Below are positions 44,990 to 57,659 of a DNA stretch of 64,000 nt, piece after piece (position 1 is the first letter of the stretch; the number at the start of each line of letters is the position of its first letter). The notes below the pieces were generated by a model. That model saw only the letters and a list, made by a program, of their open reading frames with translations, did no database searches and had not been told where the DNA came from. A program made the position numbers and the translations under genes. Source of the DNA: Rutidosis leptorrhynchoides (taxonomy: Eukaryota > Streptophyta > Magnoliopsida > Asterales > Asteraceae); contig NC_092338.1 of assembly GCF_046630445.1 (NCBI RefSeq), forward strand, positions 337,055,001-337,119,000, given 5' to 3'.

Positions 44990-46628
44990 CTGAATATCCT
45001 ATTAGTTTTTAAAAGGAAAGAAAAATTATATAAGTTATCCAATTAATAGACTTTTCTGATTTTGCCCACGTTTCGAATAGCCAAAAGATGCAGCAGAGGG
45101 GCAGGATTCGTTTGGTCTCAATATAATTGAGTACTGTTTGGCTCCAATAACCCGGTCCACGTACAAATCCAACTATTACTACGAACCAGAAAATTTTGAT
45201 GTCCATCAATTTAACCACTTAAAATAAATTTTCTTAATTTTAAGAAATTTAGATAGGAAGTAGAATAAAAATCTATGTCCTAAAACTAGAATGGCGAGAA
45301 ATAAGAAAGAAAAAGAGCGCGTCGAAAAAGGTCGAAAAAGAAAAAGGGTTGAAAAATAAAAGGCGTCGAAAAATAAGAAAGAAAAAGAGTGACTTATAAA
45401 ACTTTAAAATACTCGACTAACCCAACCTTATTACTATCACTAACTTAAAATTAAAATTGCAAATTGAGATTACTAATTGGAGTGATAATTGATACATAGG
45501 TAAAAGGCGTCGAAAAATAAAAATAAGAAAGTAGCGCGTTGAAACTTAAAAAGGAACTAAAAACTAAAAATTAAAAGTTGCGTCTAAAAATATTAAGGCT
45601 TACAAGTAAAACTATATCCCAAATGGCAATAACTTAAAAAGGAACTAAAACTTAAAAAGACGTCGCAAAATTCTAAAGCACCTAAATCTTAGTCTAAAGA
45701 AAAAGCACTTAAGGGATTTTACGGCAAAGTCTAAAAATCTAAAAATAAAAATAACTATGGTAAAAACTATATTTAAAACTAAATATGAGCGAAAAATACA
45801 AAAGTTACGCTAAAACAATTAAAAATGGACAAAATATAAAAATATACTAAAAGTTGTAAAAAGTACAATTTTTATAAAAATATTATTTTTATATTATTTA
45901 TTTTATAAAACTATTAATTTTTATATATTAATAAAAATAAATAAACTTAATATTACAAATTAAGTAAATAAAACTAAATTAATTAATATTAATTAACTAA
46001 TCAAACCCTAATTAGGGTTTTATTAATAAAAATTAAAATATACTCCGTAATTAATGCAAGATTAGGGCTTCCTGTGGCCTGTCAGAGAGAACTTCGCGAG
46101 TCGCGGTACTCCCAGCTGGAAAACTCCGCAAGTCGCGGGGTTTGATAATACTGGGCTCAGATTGGGCTAAAACAGTTCGGCCCAGTTTCGTTTTATAATT
46201 AAAATATGCTTTGGGCTTCGATTTTAATCTGGCCCAGTTCGTTTTTTTTATAATAATTTGATAAAATAATAGATATATAATTTATATAAAATATATTTCA
46301 AAAACTTAAAATAAAAATACTTATTAAAAATAAAAATCTTAAAAATAAGTTAATATTTTTTTTATCGGTTTTAAAATTTTTTATGTTTTAAATAAACACA
46401 AAATATTTAAATAAAACTTATATTTTTTATAAAATAAAAATAAAGAAACTTTATAAAACTTAAATATTTAACAAACTCTTAAAAATATTTATATTTTTGT
46501 TTTTCTTTTTTATATTTTCGAATATTTAAAACGTATTTTTACAAAACGTATTTTTATAAAAGTAAACTAAAAATAAAAATCTTTTTATATTAGCGTTGCG
46601 CTTCCCGCTTTTAAGCTAGATTTTAAGA
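44990..46628 (-). other. Element 3 leader between primer site and gag
   Basis: 1.6 kb of AT-rich untranslated sequence. It has repeated GTCGAAAAA(T)AA words (45320-45530) and another pair of CGCGAGTCGCGG words (46091-46140). No gene is supported. Confidence 0.6.
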
Positions 46629-46647
46629 TTCCCCGGCAGCGGCGCCA
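46629..46647 (-). other. Element 3 primer binding site (tRNA-Asp)
   Basis: The minus strand reads TGGCGCCGCTGCCGGGGAA, the complement of the 3' end of plant tRNA-Asp(GUC) with one mismatch, eight bases from the LTR. This PBS is characteristic of Athila and relatives. Confidence 0.85.
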
Positions 46648-46655
46648 AAAATACT

Positions 46656-48639
46656 TGATGTTTTCGCTAAGGGGTATATGAAATAGCTTATATTTTACTA
46701 GGAAATAGTTAAAGCTAAGGGGTATAAAATACTATTAAATTTTACAACGAAATACTATTAAATAAGATACAATTTTCAATTTTACACAAGATATTTTTTT
46801 TATTTATAGAATGGATATACTTAAACCTTGCTACAACACTTATAGGCAGTGTATCTAATCGTACAGTAGTGTAGTTTTTAGTAAGTTCGGTTCGTTCCAC
46901 AGGGAAAAAAAAATCTTTAAACAAAGCTTAACGCTATATTAGTTTTATTTTATAAAAATACAAATATATAAGTAATATTATTATTATAAAGGAGGGTTTT
47001 TACCATTTAATGACCGGTTTGTCGATTTTAAAAACTTTAGTCGCAGTTAAAACCTAATGTAAAATATTAAAAATAAATACAACTTAATTTAAAGCGTAAA
47101 GTAAATAACGATAATGAAATTGCGATAAATAAAAGTGCGATAAAATAAAATTGCGATAATTAAAAATTACGATAATTAAAAGTGCAATTAAATACAATGA
47201 TAATAAAAGAATTATGCTTATTTAAACTTCCGTAATCATGATGTTTGACGTGTTGATTTTAGTTTTATTCACATGGGTTAGTTGTTCTTTGTCCTGGATT
47301 ATTTAATATGTCCATACGAATTTGTCCATAGTAGTCCATCAGTCATAAATATAAAGAGCGAAAGCCTTCGTCAAATTATTCTTATTTCCGAAGTCAAATA
47401 TTTCAACTAATTGGGGATTCGAATTGTAACAAGATTTTAATACTTTGTTTAATGAATACACCAGGTTATCGACTGCGTGTAAACCAAGGTTTTACTACTT
47501 TGTTAACAATTACACCAATTACCCTTGAATGTAATTCACCCCTGTTTCAACAAGTCTATTAACTATTAATCCAGTTCCGTGTCCGGTAAAATGAATAATT
47601 ATTGGTATTTATAGATATCCCGCCCACCGTACCCAGTCAAGCGTATGTGGTTATATATAAATACGTCAAATTATAAGTTTGTATATTAAATTAACAAGGT
47701 ATTGTTTAATTAATATAAAACCCATTAATAGCCCATAGTCTAATTTCCACAAGTGTCGTTCTTTTATCCAAACCCCAATTATGGTACAAAGCCCAATTAC
47801 CCAATTTTAGTAATTAGCCCAACATCATGATTACTTCGTCTTAAATAAGCATAATAACGGCTTAGCTATGAGACATTAATGAAAATAATATAAACATAAC
47901 TTACAATGATTAAAAATAGCGTAGCGTTACACGGACAGAATTTCGACTTACACCCTTACAACATTCGCTAACATACCCTTATTATTAGAATTAAAATTAA
48001 AATTAAAATTAAAATATAAATTATATATATATATTTACGTATATATTGAGAGAGAGATAGATTATGGATATTAAAAACGATCAGAATTCGTTGGGTTTTA
48101 TAGGGATTTTTGAATTTGGCTGCTCCGCAACTCGCGGCATTTTTGCTCTTCAAACTCCGCGAGTCGCGGAGTTTGAAATTCCAGCTCACTCCAATTTGGA
48201 TCTTAGTCTGCCGACAGTTTATTATATAAATATAATATATATATAATTTATATAATTAATTATATATTATATTATATTTATATACATAGTTAACTTGTAA
48301 TTTTTAGTCCGTTGCATCGAGCGTTGAGAGTTGACTCTAGTCCCGGTTCTGGATTTTCGAACGCCCTTGCGTACAATTTAATATCTTGTACTTTGCGTTT
48401 TGAATCTTGTACTCTTGTAATTTTGAGACGTTTCTCATCAATAATTGGAACCTTTTTGATTGTATTTTGTACTTTTGAGCTTTTTGGTCGTTTGCGTCTT
48501 CAATTCGTCGAATCTGTCTTTTGTCTTCACCTTTTATTATTTAAACGAATATCACTTGTAAATAGAACAATTGCAACTAAAAGCTTGTCTTTCTTGAGGA
48601 ATAATGCTATGAAATATATGTTCATTTTTAGCATTATCA
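46656..48639 (-). repeat. Element 3 5' LTR
   Basis: 1984 bp, TG...CA, counterpart of 31529-33574, with the same promoter (TATA at 48093-48105, palindrome cluster to 48175). Target copy GAGTA follows at 48640-48644. Confidence 0.92.
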
Positions 48640-48644
48640 GAGTA

Positions 48645-48898
48645 CGACTAACTATAGGCCATAGCATACATAAGTGTTATACTAATCATGTCACAATAGT
48701 CTAACACACAAACATCACCCAAGTGCCGTCTACAGAGACTCTGGCGGCTCGGCCAAACCATTAACCACCAGCTGATCGGACTGGGGCTTACCAGAAGTTC
48801 CTCCACCACCGTATGTATATACATAATCCACACGCGACGGACGCGTCATTCACATATATATACACCACGGTTGTCTTGGCTACCACAGAGGAACCCAA
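48645..48898 (-). repeat. Solo LTR-D, middle part
   Basis: Sequence between the two nested elements. It joins 31528 on one side (across GAGTA) and 61474 on the other (across CCCAA). Confidence 0.8.
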
Positions 48899-49873
48899 TG
48901 AAAGGACCCGTTCATATACATTATAAACAATTCTCAATAGTTGATTACATCACGAGGTATTTGACCTCTATATGATACATTTTTCAGACATTGCATTCGT
49001 TTTTAAAAGATAAACTTTCTTTACATCGAAAATTGACGGGCATGCATACCATTTCATAATATCCAACTATAAATGACCTAATCTGTTATTTACTTAATAA
49101 TAATCTCTATTGAACTCAACGACTTGAATGCAACGTCTTTTGAAATATGCCATGAATGAATGCAAGTAATATCTTTAAAATAAGCAAATGCACAGCGGAA
49201 GATTTCTTTAACACCTGAGAATAAACATGCTTTAAAGTGTCAACCAAAAGGATGGTGAATTCATTAGTTTATCATAATCATTTCCATCATTTTAATAGAC
49301 CACAAGATTTTCATTTTTCATTTCTCATAAATATACGTCCCATGCATAGAGACAAAAATCATTCATATGGATTGAACACCTGGTAACCGACATTAACAAG
49401 ATGCATATAAGAATATCCCCTATCATTCCGGGAAATCCTTCGGACATGATAAAAACGAATTCGAAGTACTAAAGCATCCGGTACTTTGGATGGGGTTCGT
49501 TAGGCCCAATAGATCTATCTTTAGGATTCGCGTCAATTAGTAGATTGGTTTACTAATTCTTAGGTTACCAAGCAAAAGGGGCATATTCGGCTTCGATCAT
49601 TCAACCATATAATGTAGTTTCGATTACTTGTGTCTTTTTCGTAAAACATTTATTAAAATTGTGCATGTATTCTCAGCCCAAAAATATAAAGGGTAAAAAG
49701 GCAAATGAAACTCACCTAATGTATTTTGTAGTAAAAATAAATATGACGACATTGAACAAGAATAGGGTTGGCCTCGGATTCACGAACCTATATCATTTGT
49801 ATCTTTATTAATATTCATATTTGTAATTGAACACACACATATATAAATGTATTAGTTATAGCATTTTTATGTT

Positions 49874-49952
<79 letters not shown>

Positions 49953-52354
49953 TTATATGTTCATTTTGTATATAAAAGTATTAAATTCTGTTATGTTATA
50001 TGTGTTAAATATATATATTTATATATGTATTTTATTTGTTTATCCAAAACAGTAGTTCTATTATACTAAGTTAAAAATAGTAATAATAACATTACTAATA
50101 TACATATGTTAATAATAACCCTATTAGTGATAATAACAATGGTATTAATAATAATACTTGTAAAAAAAAAAAATTAATTTTTGCTGTTTATGATAGTTAT
50201 GATATTAATGATTTGCTAATAATACCAATAATAACTTTATTAAAGATGATAATATTAATAATAATAATGATATTGTTAATAATGATACATTTGTTTAATA
50301 ATAATAGTAATACTAATAGTTACAAAAATGATACTAATACTAATATTAATGAGATTAATGATAACTTGTATTATTTTCATACTAGTAATAATAATAATCC
50401 TAATCATAATCATAATTATAATAATAATAAAAACACAACTATTAGTGATATATAATAGTAATCTTCATACTTGTATTTATAATCATAATGTTATCATAAT
50501 GCTTATATTTGTAAAGATAATAATAATTATGTTACTAATAATAACAATAACAATATTGATAATTATAGTAATGATGATCTTAAAAATAATAATACTAATA
50601 ACAATAATAATAATGCTAATAATAATAACAAGAATAATTAGTATAATAATTATAACAATAAATAATAATAATGAATTTTAATATGTAAAACTACCTTTGA
50701 AGCTCATTTTAAAAAGAATTGAACAAAGCAGGGATCGAACCCACGACCTCTCGAAACACAACACCTCCCTTAACCATATGCCCCATTCCATTTTTCTGAT
50801 TATAAATCAAACCCAATTTTATTTAACCCCTTTACTGTGTTCATCATCTCCCTCAATGAAATCAAATCCAACTCAAACTAAATCATAACTGTGAATTACA
50901 TAATTAATTTAGGACTTAATATATAACATATATACACTTATGTGTGATCAATTGGTTTGAAAAAAAATATATATAAAAGGAAAACAGCCCCTCTGTGCCC
51001 GTCGCTAGTATGGAAGGAGAGAAGAAAAAAAAAATTTTGAATTCGATACTTCAATCATAATGATAATCAATAAATGTTAAATGTTATATTACTTGAAAAC
51101 AAATCAACAAATCAACAAAACAACACCACAAAAAAAAAACAGGTGCCATTAAAGGCCGCTGCTGTCGCAGCTAGAACAAAAAAATAAATAAATGATTTTG
51201 ATTTTTATTGAGTTTTAGGAAATTGTTATAACACGAATTTGTTTGCAAATTGTTTATAGAAACTAACAGAATCTTCAATTGGACTTGAATCATCAAAACG
51301 AGTTCGAATTTCCTCAAGAACAATTTGTTTGACTTTTAACTTCTAAAACTTTGACTCGAAAATTCAAGCTCGATATAACGAATTGGATTTAGAAACTTTG
51401 CAGATAGTTTATATATAAGATTCCTAACCATTCTGCATTTAAAGATTTTTAAATAACATTTTAATTCGAATTTTGGCTCTAAAGATGAAGAACAGAGATA
51501 TTATCACAAGTTTTCTTGAATTTCTCTCCTTTCTTTACAGACTGCAGTACGTAAATATTATAGTGTAATTAGGTACCTGATTTAACAGTAATTTTAGATT
51601 GTAATTGATCTGTGAAATTGACACTTATGGTAATGGACGAATTTGTCAAGCAGGAACAAAGAAAAAAATAGCACAGAATAAATATATAATACAGATTAGT
51701 ACATTCACATGTTTTTGATTGTTAACAACATTTGTTTCCATCTGAATATATCTGTATTATTAATAATTTATAAATAATATCCAGTTAATAAGTGAGTAAT
51801 AATAATAGTAGGAATAATAATAACATTAATAATACTAATAATATCAAATTAATACCAATAATAAAAATAATACTATTAATGATAATATCAATAATAATAA
51901 CAATATTTATTTTAATAATAATTCTAACATTAAGAAAAAAAATTATAATAATAATTCTAACAACGATAATAATATTATTATTATTAATTGAACTAGTAAT
52001 AATAAAGGACAACTAGTAATATAAAAAAGAAAAATGACAAGTGATGCTATTATCACAATATTAGTAATAATTTAGTTATGATAATATTAATATTAATATT
52101 AATAATAATAATGATTCTTAATGACAAGGCTTAATGATTTTACTAGTAATAACAAGTTACATATTTCATTTTTCTTATCTATATAATATATATCTTATAA
52201 TAATATTAATAATACAATTTATAATATTAATATTAACATTAATAATAAACATGAGGGTGATACTAATAACATTCATAAAATTTTTATATTTAAACTTGTA
52301 ATTACATTTAATTATTATTGTTATGAATATAAATGTTGAACATTTATTATTTAC

Positions 52355-52407
<53 letters not shown>

Positions 52408-52662
52408 CCATATAATCCTAATTTTTAATAAGAATCATATACATATTTATTTATTTTGATGATACTTAATTATTCTGTATTTTATTTTACATTTTTATTT
52501 ACAAACAATGGTTCGTGAATCGTCGGGAAATAGTCAAAGGTTAAATGGTATCATGAAATAGTTCTAAAATTTTCGAGACTCAATCTTACAGGTTCTGCTT
52601 ATCGTGTCGGAATTATATAAAGATTAAGTTTAAATTTGGTCGAAAATTTCCGGGTTGTCACA
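48899..52662 (-). repeat. Element 2 3' LTR
   Basis: 3764 bp. Contains a (TA)n run at 49876-49949, long AAT/ATT-rich low-complexity blocks (50070-50670, 51780-52260), a second (TA)n at 52358-52404 and a tRNA-like module at about 50720-50785. Open stretches here are repeat-driven, not genes. Confidence 0.92.
50720..50785 (-). other. tRNA-like (pol III box) module in element 2 3' LTR
   Basis: On the minus strand a TGGTTAAGGGAGG A-box-like word (about 50764-50778) is followed by GGTTCGATCCC, a perfect B box (50731-50741). It looks like the head of a tRNA or SINE. The second LTR has it at 59503-59566. Confidence 0.5.
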
Positions 52663-52678
52663 GTACCTACCCGTTAAA
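52663..52678 (-). other. Element 2 terminal purine motif
   Basis: The minus strand reads TTTAACGGGTAGGTA next to the 3' LTR; it is repeated internally at 55721-55735. Confidence 0.6.
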
Positions 52679-53053
52679 GAAATTTCATCCCGAAATTTGA
52701 TTGGGATGGTCATGGCTGACAATAAATATGTTTTCATGACGCATATGAGCCGAAGATTAGGGTTTTATCATCATTGAGTAATATGGATAAAACCATTTGA
52801 TTTTGTGAAGAGTATGAGTGAAGCTATTACCAAAAGAATGAGATGAGTAGGTATAGATTCGTCATATCTTTTGACGTAGATACGATTGATTTCCAAGTTC
52901 AAGAGATTTGGAGAAAATTTTCGTGATAAGATTTGATTCTCCGGTAACCAAGGGAATTAGGATCCGCTTTAAATGCGATCTTCCATTTTAATTGTTCTGT
53001 CGGAGATTTTCTTATAAATTCACCTCCTTCGTTTCCTTACAACTCACACCTTC

Positions 53054-53675
53054 TGTTGATGCATTTTATACAAGTCTCTAGACATCCACCCACGTCCATT
53101 GCAGGTACAATAGTTTACAGGCCACCATGATTGCTCGTTATTATCCTATCCGTGTTTGTATGTGGTTACAGGAACTGCAGGAATGAGATTTGGATGTTTG
53201 ACTATGTTAGACTTAGTCAGACGTACGAGTGAAGCCTCACTAGTACAGCTGACAGGCTCATACGCACGGTTGATGCTGAGCTAAGTCACAATTACAACCT
53301 AAATGAGAAGACACGAGTGAGTAACCACCCGTACGGCTGATGAAGCCAACTCGTACTTGTGATGGATGAATCGTACGGGTGAGTCAACATCAGGGGTATA
53401 TAAAGTCTTATGTTCTTCATTTTAGGTTAAGCCTCTCATTTGTTACATACACTCAGATCTGGTGAGCTCCTCCGATTCTCTCTCAGTCCAAATTACCCAG
53501 GTGGTGAATAATAGCTCTAGGTGTTGATCTAATCACACTTGATTTAGTTGTGGTTTGACTAAATTAATCCAAAAATAAAAAAACTTAACCTATTCACTAG
53601 AGGGTTTGATTCACTTATTCCGCCATTGTGTGAGTTAAATCTGTTGATTTCTAAGTTCCTAGTCATGTTTCATCA
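53054..53675 (+). mobile_element. Solo LTR-F (copia-type) inside element 2
   Basis: It begins TGTTGATGCATTTTATAC and ends GTTTCATCA, with target duplicate CCTTC at 53049-53053 and 53676-53680. The element 2 sequence is continuous with the element 1 counterpart when it is removed. TATA box TATATAAA at 53397-53404. A cluster of CGTACGNGTGA words precedes it (53223-53384). Confidence 0.88.
53223..53404 (+). promoter_or_regulatory. Solo LTR-F promoter: CGTACG word cluster and TATA box
   Basis: CGTACGAGTGA, CCGTACGGCTGA, TCGTACTTGTGA and TCGTACGGGTGA occur within 160 bases; the last is about 18 bases before TATATAAA. Confidence 0.5.
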
Positions 53676-54579
53676 CCTTCTATTCTTTCCCCCTCAACTC
53701 ATATTTTAAAGTATTCATCAATATGCTCCTTCCAGTTCTGATTCTCGATATACTTCTAACTTTCATATTGATCACTCTTCTTTTTCATCTACCGCCAGAA
53801 GAATCTATTTACTTCTACTATACTCTTGGGTTTATAGTGTTTCTAGTTCTCCCGTGTCTTTATATTGTCATACGCATCGATATATATGGTTTATAATTTC
53901 TGGTTTGTCGTTGAGCTTTATATCTTCCCTTATATTTCAAAGTCTCTGCTTCTGTCTTCTATAATCATTGTCATCTACAGTTAATGCTCTCTTTTATTTG
54001 CTGCGATTTATACCCCAAATTTCTATTTCGGAGCTTTGTCCTTTTGTTTCTTCTTCTTGTGATTAAGCACCACTTGTAATGGTACATAATTCGCAGTTAT
54101 GAATTTCGGAATGAACATTGTTAATGTTCTAGGAAGGAAATTGTAATGGCACGATCTTGACTTGTCAAATTACCAGAATACCTCGAAAAAAGCCGAATCA
54201 TCAAGAAATATTTTCTTGATATTTTAGAGGTTAAATAGAATACAAGAGTCGTATAACATGGCACATGATGATGTTATGATCTGTGAATCATCACGTTTCA
54301 TTTAGAAACTCAGCATGATTTACTGTAATATAATCACGTTGATCAAGTGTCATTATATTATACTAATTTATGCTTCAGTTCCCAACACTACTTCAAAAAT
54401 ATTCTTATTTTAAACTTGAGGGTTTCAGAATTCAGAAACTAAAATAGTTTCTTTTATGATGTAATACAGATAGTGCAAAAAGGTAAATGATTTCAGATAA
54501 GAATAATTATGAAAATAACTTCAGAAATATGGAGGATATTTATAATGAAAGATACGATGATATCTTAGAATTTCTAATA

Positions 54580-54918
54580 TCAGAGGATGATGAAGAATAT
54601 TGTCAGCAGGGGTTTAGAGTCATGAGCAAGGTATTCGTTAATGACTTCAGCAGATACTGAATCATTTGGATTCTTTGAAGTCAGGTTCAGTCTTTGTGAT
54701 TTGTCCACAGCCTCCTTCGTACTTTGCTCAATCCGGTTTTCAGTTCCAAGACTTCTCTTTTTCTGCGCTTTGCCAGCACACTTATTCATTATCATCAAAC
54801 TTTTACTGTTAAAGTCATTTATAGCTTTTGCTGCTTCATCCGTATTTTTCCATTTTTGGAGAACGAATTCGTAGTTCGGAGTGTTTTTCAGAAACTTCAC
54901 ATTCAAATTAAGTCCAGA
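54580..54918 (-). pseudogene. Captured poly(A)-binding-protein-like fragment in element 2
   Basis: An open frame of over 100 codons reads WKNTDEAAKAINDFNSKS, then GKAQKKRS (about 54750-54775), then IEQSTKEAVDKSQRLNL and KNPNDSVSAE. It follows the RRM2-RRM3 junction of poly(A)-binding proteins (FENADDAAKAVE.LNGK, VGKAQKK, FEQS.KEAADK.Q.LNLY.KNLDDS). The RRM3 core is missing, and it lacks an ATG at the left. It corresponds to the degraded fragment in element 1 (7196-7440), so capture preceded the split of the two families. It may be only carried as non-coding RNA sequence, or translated as a fusion; unknown. Confidence 0.72.
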
Positions 54919-56802
54919 AGATAGACGTTATATATACATATATAACTGTTGGCGTAGACATGCTGCGAGATTTCAAAATACTGATTGCTAATTCCCGATG
55001 ATTCGTATGGCAATTCTCGTTACAAGATGCGAATGAGTAAATGATTGGGTTTTGGTAATTATATTGATTCTTCGGACGGTCAAAGATCAGTAAAGTTGTG
55101 AATAAATTTATTGCTAATGTGGTGAAACATGAAAGGTTCTCCGGTAACAAAAGGGTAATCATATATATCAAGATTATGATAAGGCTACACCAAATGAAAA
55201 ATCGAAGTTGTCTTGCTGGAGCTGTGATAGAATTTGCTACTTTGAAAAGGAATTGCAAAGATATTTTTGCTAATAAATGCCAAAGGATCTGACACATATA
55301 TGTGTTGAATTATGACTTTGGTTTTGAGAGCTTTTTAAGTATATAACTGTGGGTAATATGTGGTTGGATCATCATCTCGATTGCTCATTATTTGAAGTGT
55401 CTTCAGAAATTTTTCGAAGGGTTTGAACACAGATGGTAATCATTAATATACATTTGATGTTCTAACACAGTTTTGAAGTCAAAGTATAGTTTTGAAAGAT
55501 GTAGAAATCTAAAAGTGATGGTACCGGTTATATCTCAAATTGAATTCTGAGGTTTCAAAATCAGAATATGTAATTGAGTTTGAATGAGTATGGTTGTTTT
55601 GATTTCTATGAAAGAATGTATATTATTGTGAAAGTAGGAAGTATAGTTGATAATTTGTTTAATCAGATTCGAAGAATGTAACATATTAATCGTGAATATA
55701 TATATATATCTCTCGGGTATTACCTACCCGTTAAAAAAAATTTCACAATTAATATTTTGTACAAAAGAATTTTATTACAGTCTTTATAAAAAACATATAT
55801 GTATATATTCTCTTCGGATGTAATATAGATTTTAATGAGTTAATACTAAATTAAACTCATTCGATTTACGGTTGGAACTAGAATTGAATAATCCTTTGAA
55901 GGCCTTAGAGATTACATAAGTATTTCTTCAATAATATTGAAATTATGAATCAATACTTCGTTATTTGTTGAGGCGTGATGTTGGTTTTCGTTAAATTCTT
56001 GTAAACTTCGCAAAGTACGAATGATGTTATCTGAAAAGTTTTGGGTACATCGATGATGAAAGTGCAAAATCAAATATATACTTGATTTATTATGAATTGG
56101 AATTTGTTGAATTGAGACAGAGATTGTAGTTAACGCTGGTTAAGTTTGAGGGCGAAAGACGTACATTATTGCATATTTGTAATATGAATTAACCAAGTAG
56201 TTAAGATTCATACACAATAGATTAGCACGGAAAGATTTATTTATTATTATTATTTTTTAAAAAATATATATATATGTAAAATATACATATAATTTCTTCA
56301 GAGGGAATGAGTTAATTCTTCATAACTCGCTAATACAATATACGCGTTATTGATTCGTAATGATGTCCACAGTGATTCTTGAATTGACGGAGTTTGTGAT
56401 GTTATAGATGTTGTTGATTCTGATGCTGACTGCACTGACGATGCTGGTGACACTGACGGTACTGATGATACTGTTGGTAAAACAAGTTTAGCTGGTTAAT
56501 CACACACCATTTTTGTCAGGGTTTCTACTCTTCCTTCTATCATTTCGGTTTGCTTAACTGCTTTATGGTTAGGGCTAGATTAGATAATCTCTAAGACTTT
56601 AGAGATTACATAATCTCCGCGAAATGTTTCTCCAATGAAGTTATGAATTAATACTTCTTCAATTATTGTTGTTGGTATTCCTTGGTATCTATGGTGCGTA
56701 TGACGTTGATGCTCGTGGGACAGATTTTGAAATTGAGGGTTACGACGTGGTTTTGGTTGGGGTTTGTAATGATACTATTGGCGTTGATGATCGTGGTACT
56801 GG

Positions 56803-57225
56803 TTATGCTGCTGGTGTTTGTAACCTTTGCACCATATTCTCTAAAGCCAATACCCGAGCGCGAAGCTTGTTGACTTCTTCTATTACACCGGGGTGACTGT
56901 CGGTTCGGACGAGCGGATAAATAAAATCTAGAATTTGATGTAGTATATAATCGTGATGAGATACTCTGGAAATGAGAGAGAAAATGGTGTTTCGGACAGG
57001 TTCGTCGGTAAGTGCTTCAGGTTCTTCGTTAAGAGGGCAATGTGGTGGATGGAAAGGATCGCCTTCTTCTTGTCTCCAATGATTGAAGAGGCTACGAACC
57101 CATCCCCAATTCATCCAGAATAGGTGATGACTGATTGGTTGATCCATTCCGGTCACACTGCTTTCGGAGCTTGAGTGAGATTCCATTTCGAAATCCGAGT
57201 GACTTGAACTAATGACGAATTCCAT
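56803..57225 (-). CDS. Element 2 conserved small ORF (unknown, gag position), intact
   Basis: The ATG at 57223-57225 lies about 430 bases after the primer site; 140 codons without interruption. Ser-rich acidic N-terminus, a Trp-rich core (HHLFWMNWGWVRSLFNHW), a Pro/Glu-rich segment, ISRVSHHDYIL, then a leucine-heptad helix (VNKLRARVLALENMVQRLQ). Roughly four of five residues match the element 1 copy over the core, much better than neighbouring sequence. No family recognised. Gag-like assembly protein is the simplest guess from position and coiled coil; there is no knuckle. Confidence 0.7.
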   Translation of the reverse strand: MEFVISSSHSDFEMESHSSSESSVTGMDQPISHHLFWMNWGWVRSLFNHWRQEEGDPFHPPHCPLNEEPEALTDEPVRNTIFSLISRVSHHDYILHQILDFIYPLVRTDSHPGVIEEVNKLRARVLALENMVQRLQTPAA

Positions 57226-57645
57226 TTCGTACGATTGGATAAAGGATTTTTCGATATGAAATGATCTTCCGGCTATCGGATGGTATTCTAATTACATAAA
57301 ATATCTATATATGTAGAGCAAAAGATTTCATAAATTACGGAGGAATTTACGAAATATATATCAGGCAAAGTCTAAAGTAACAGATACAATAAGATATGAT
57401 TTAGCAGATACGCTAAGATATGAATTTTGTCCATACACTACTCATGCAATTAATGCAGCAAGATGTGTCTAGACTAATAATGATAAGCAGGAAATTTTCT
57501 AAGAATGATAAGCAGATGATTTCCGACTAGAAATGATAAGCAAAACTTTTGACATGCAGACACGGTCGAAGTCCAGACTCACTAATGCATCCTAACGACT
57601 TATCAGTTAGACACACTAATGCAGACCTGGTTCGCTAAGACCACC

Positions 57646-57657
57646 GCTCTGATACCA
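57646..57657 (-). other. Element 2 primer binding site (tRNA-iMet)
   Basis: The complement GCTCTGATACCA lies two bases from the LTR, the same spacing as in element 1. Confidence 0.95.
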
Positions 57658-57659
57658 AC

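Larger units (their letters stand above)
31529..48639 (-). mobile_element. Element 3: Athila-like Ty3/gypsy retrotransposon, complete length, coding damaged
   Basis: Termini TGATGTTTTCGC and GCATTATCA with target duplicate GAGTA (31524-31528, 48640-48644). LTRs are about 2.0 kb, the primer site is for tRNA-Asp, and the terminal purine tract is AAGTGTGGGAATAT. Sense order: leader, gag, protease, RT (FMDD box), RNase H, integrase without chromodomain, a small zinc-knuckle ORF, an internal promoter-like region with an intron, and an Athila ORF1-type protein. These features together place it in the Athila lineage. Four nonsense codons and two frameshifts make it non-autonomous now. It sits inside solo LTR-D. 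Confidence 0.93.
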
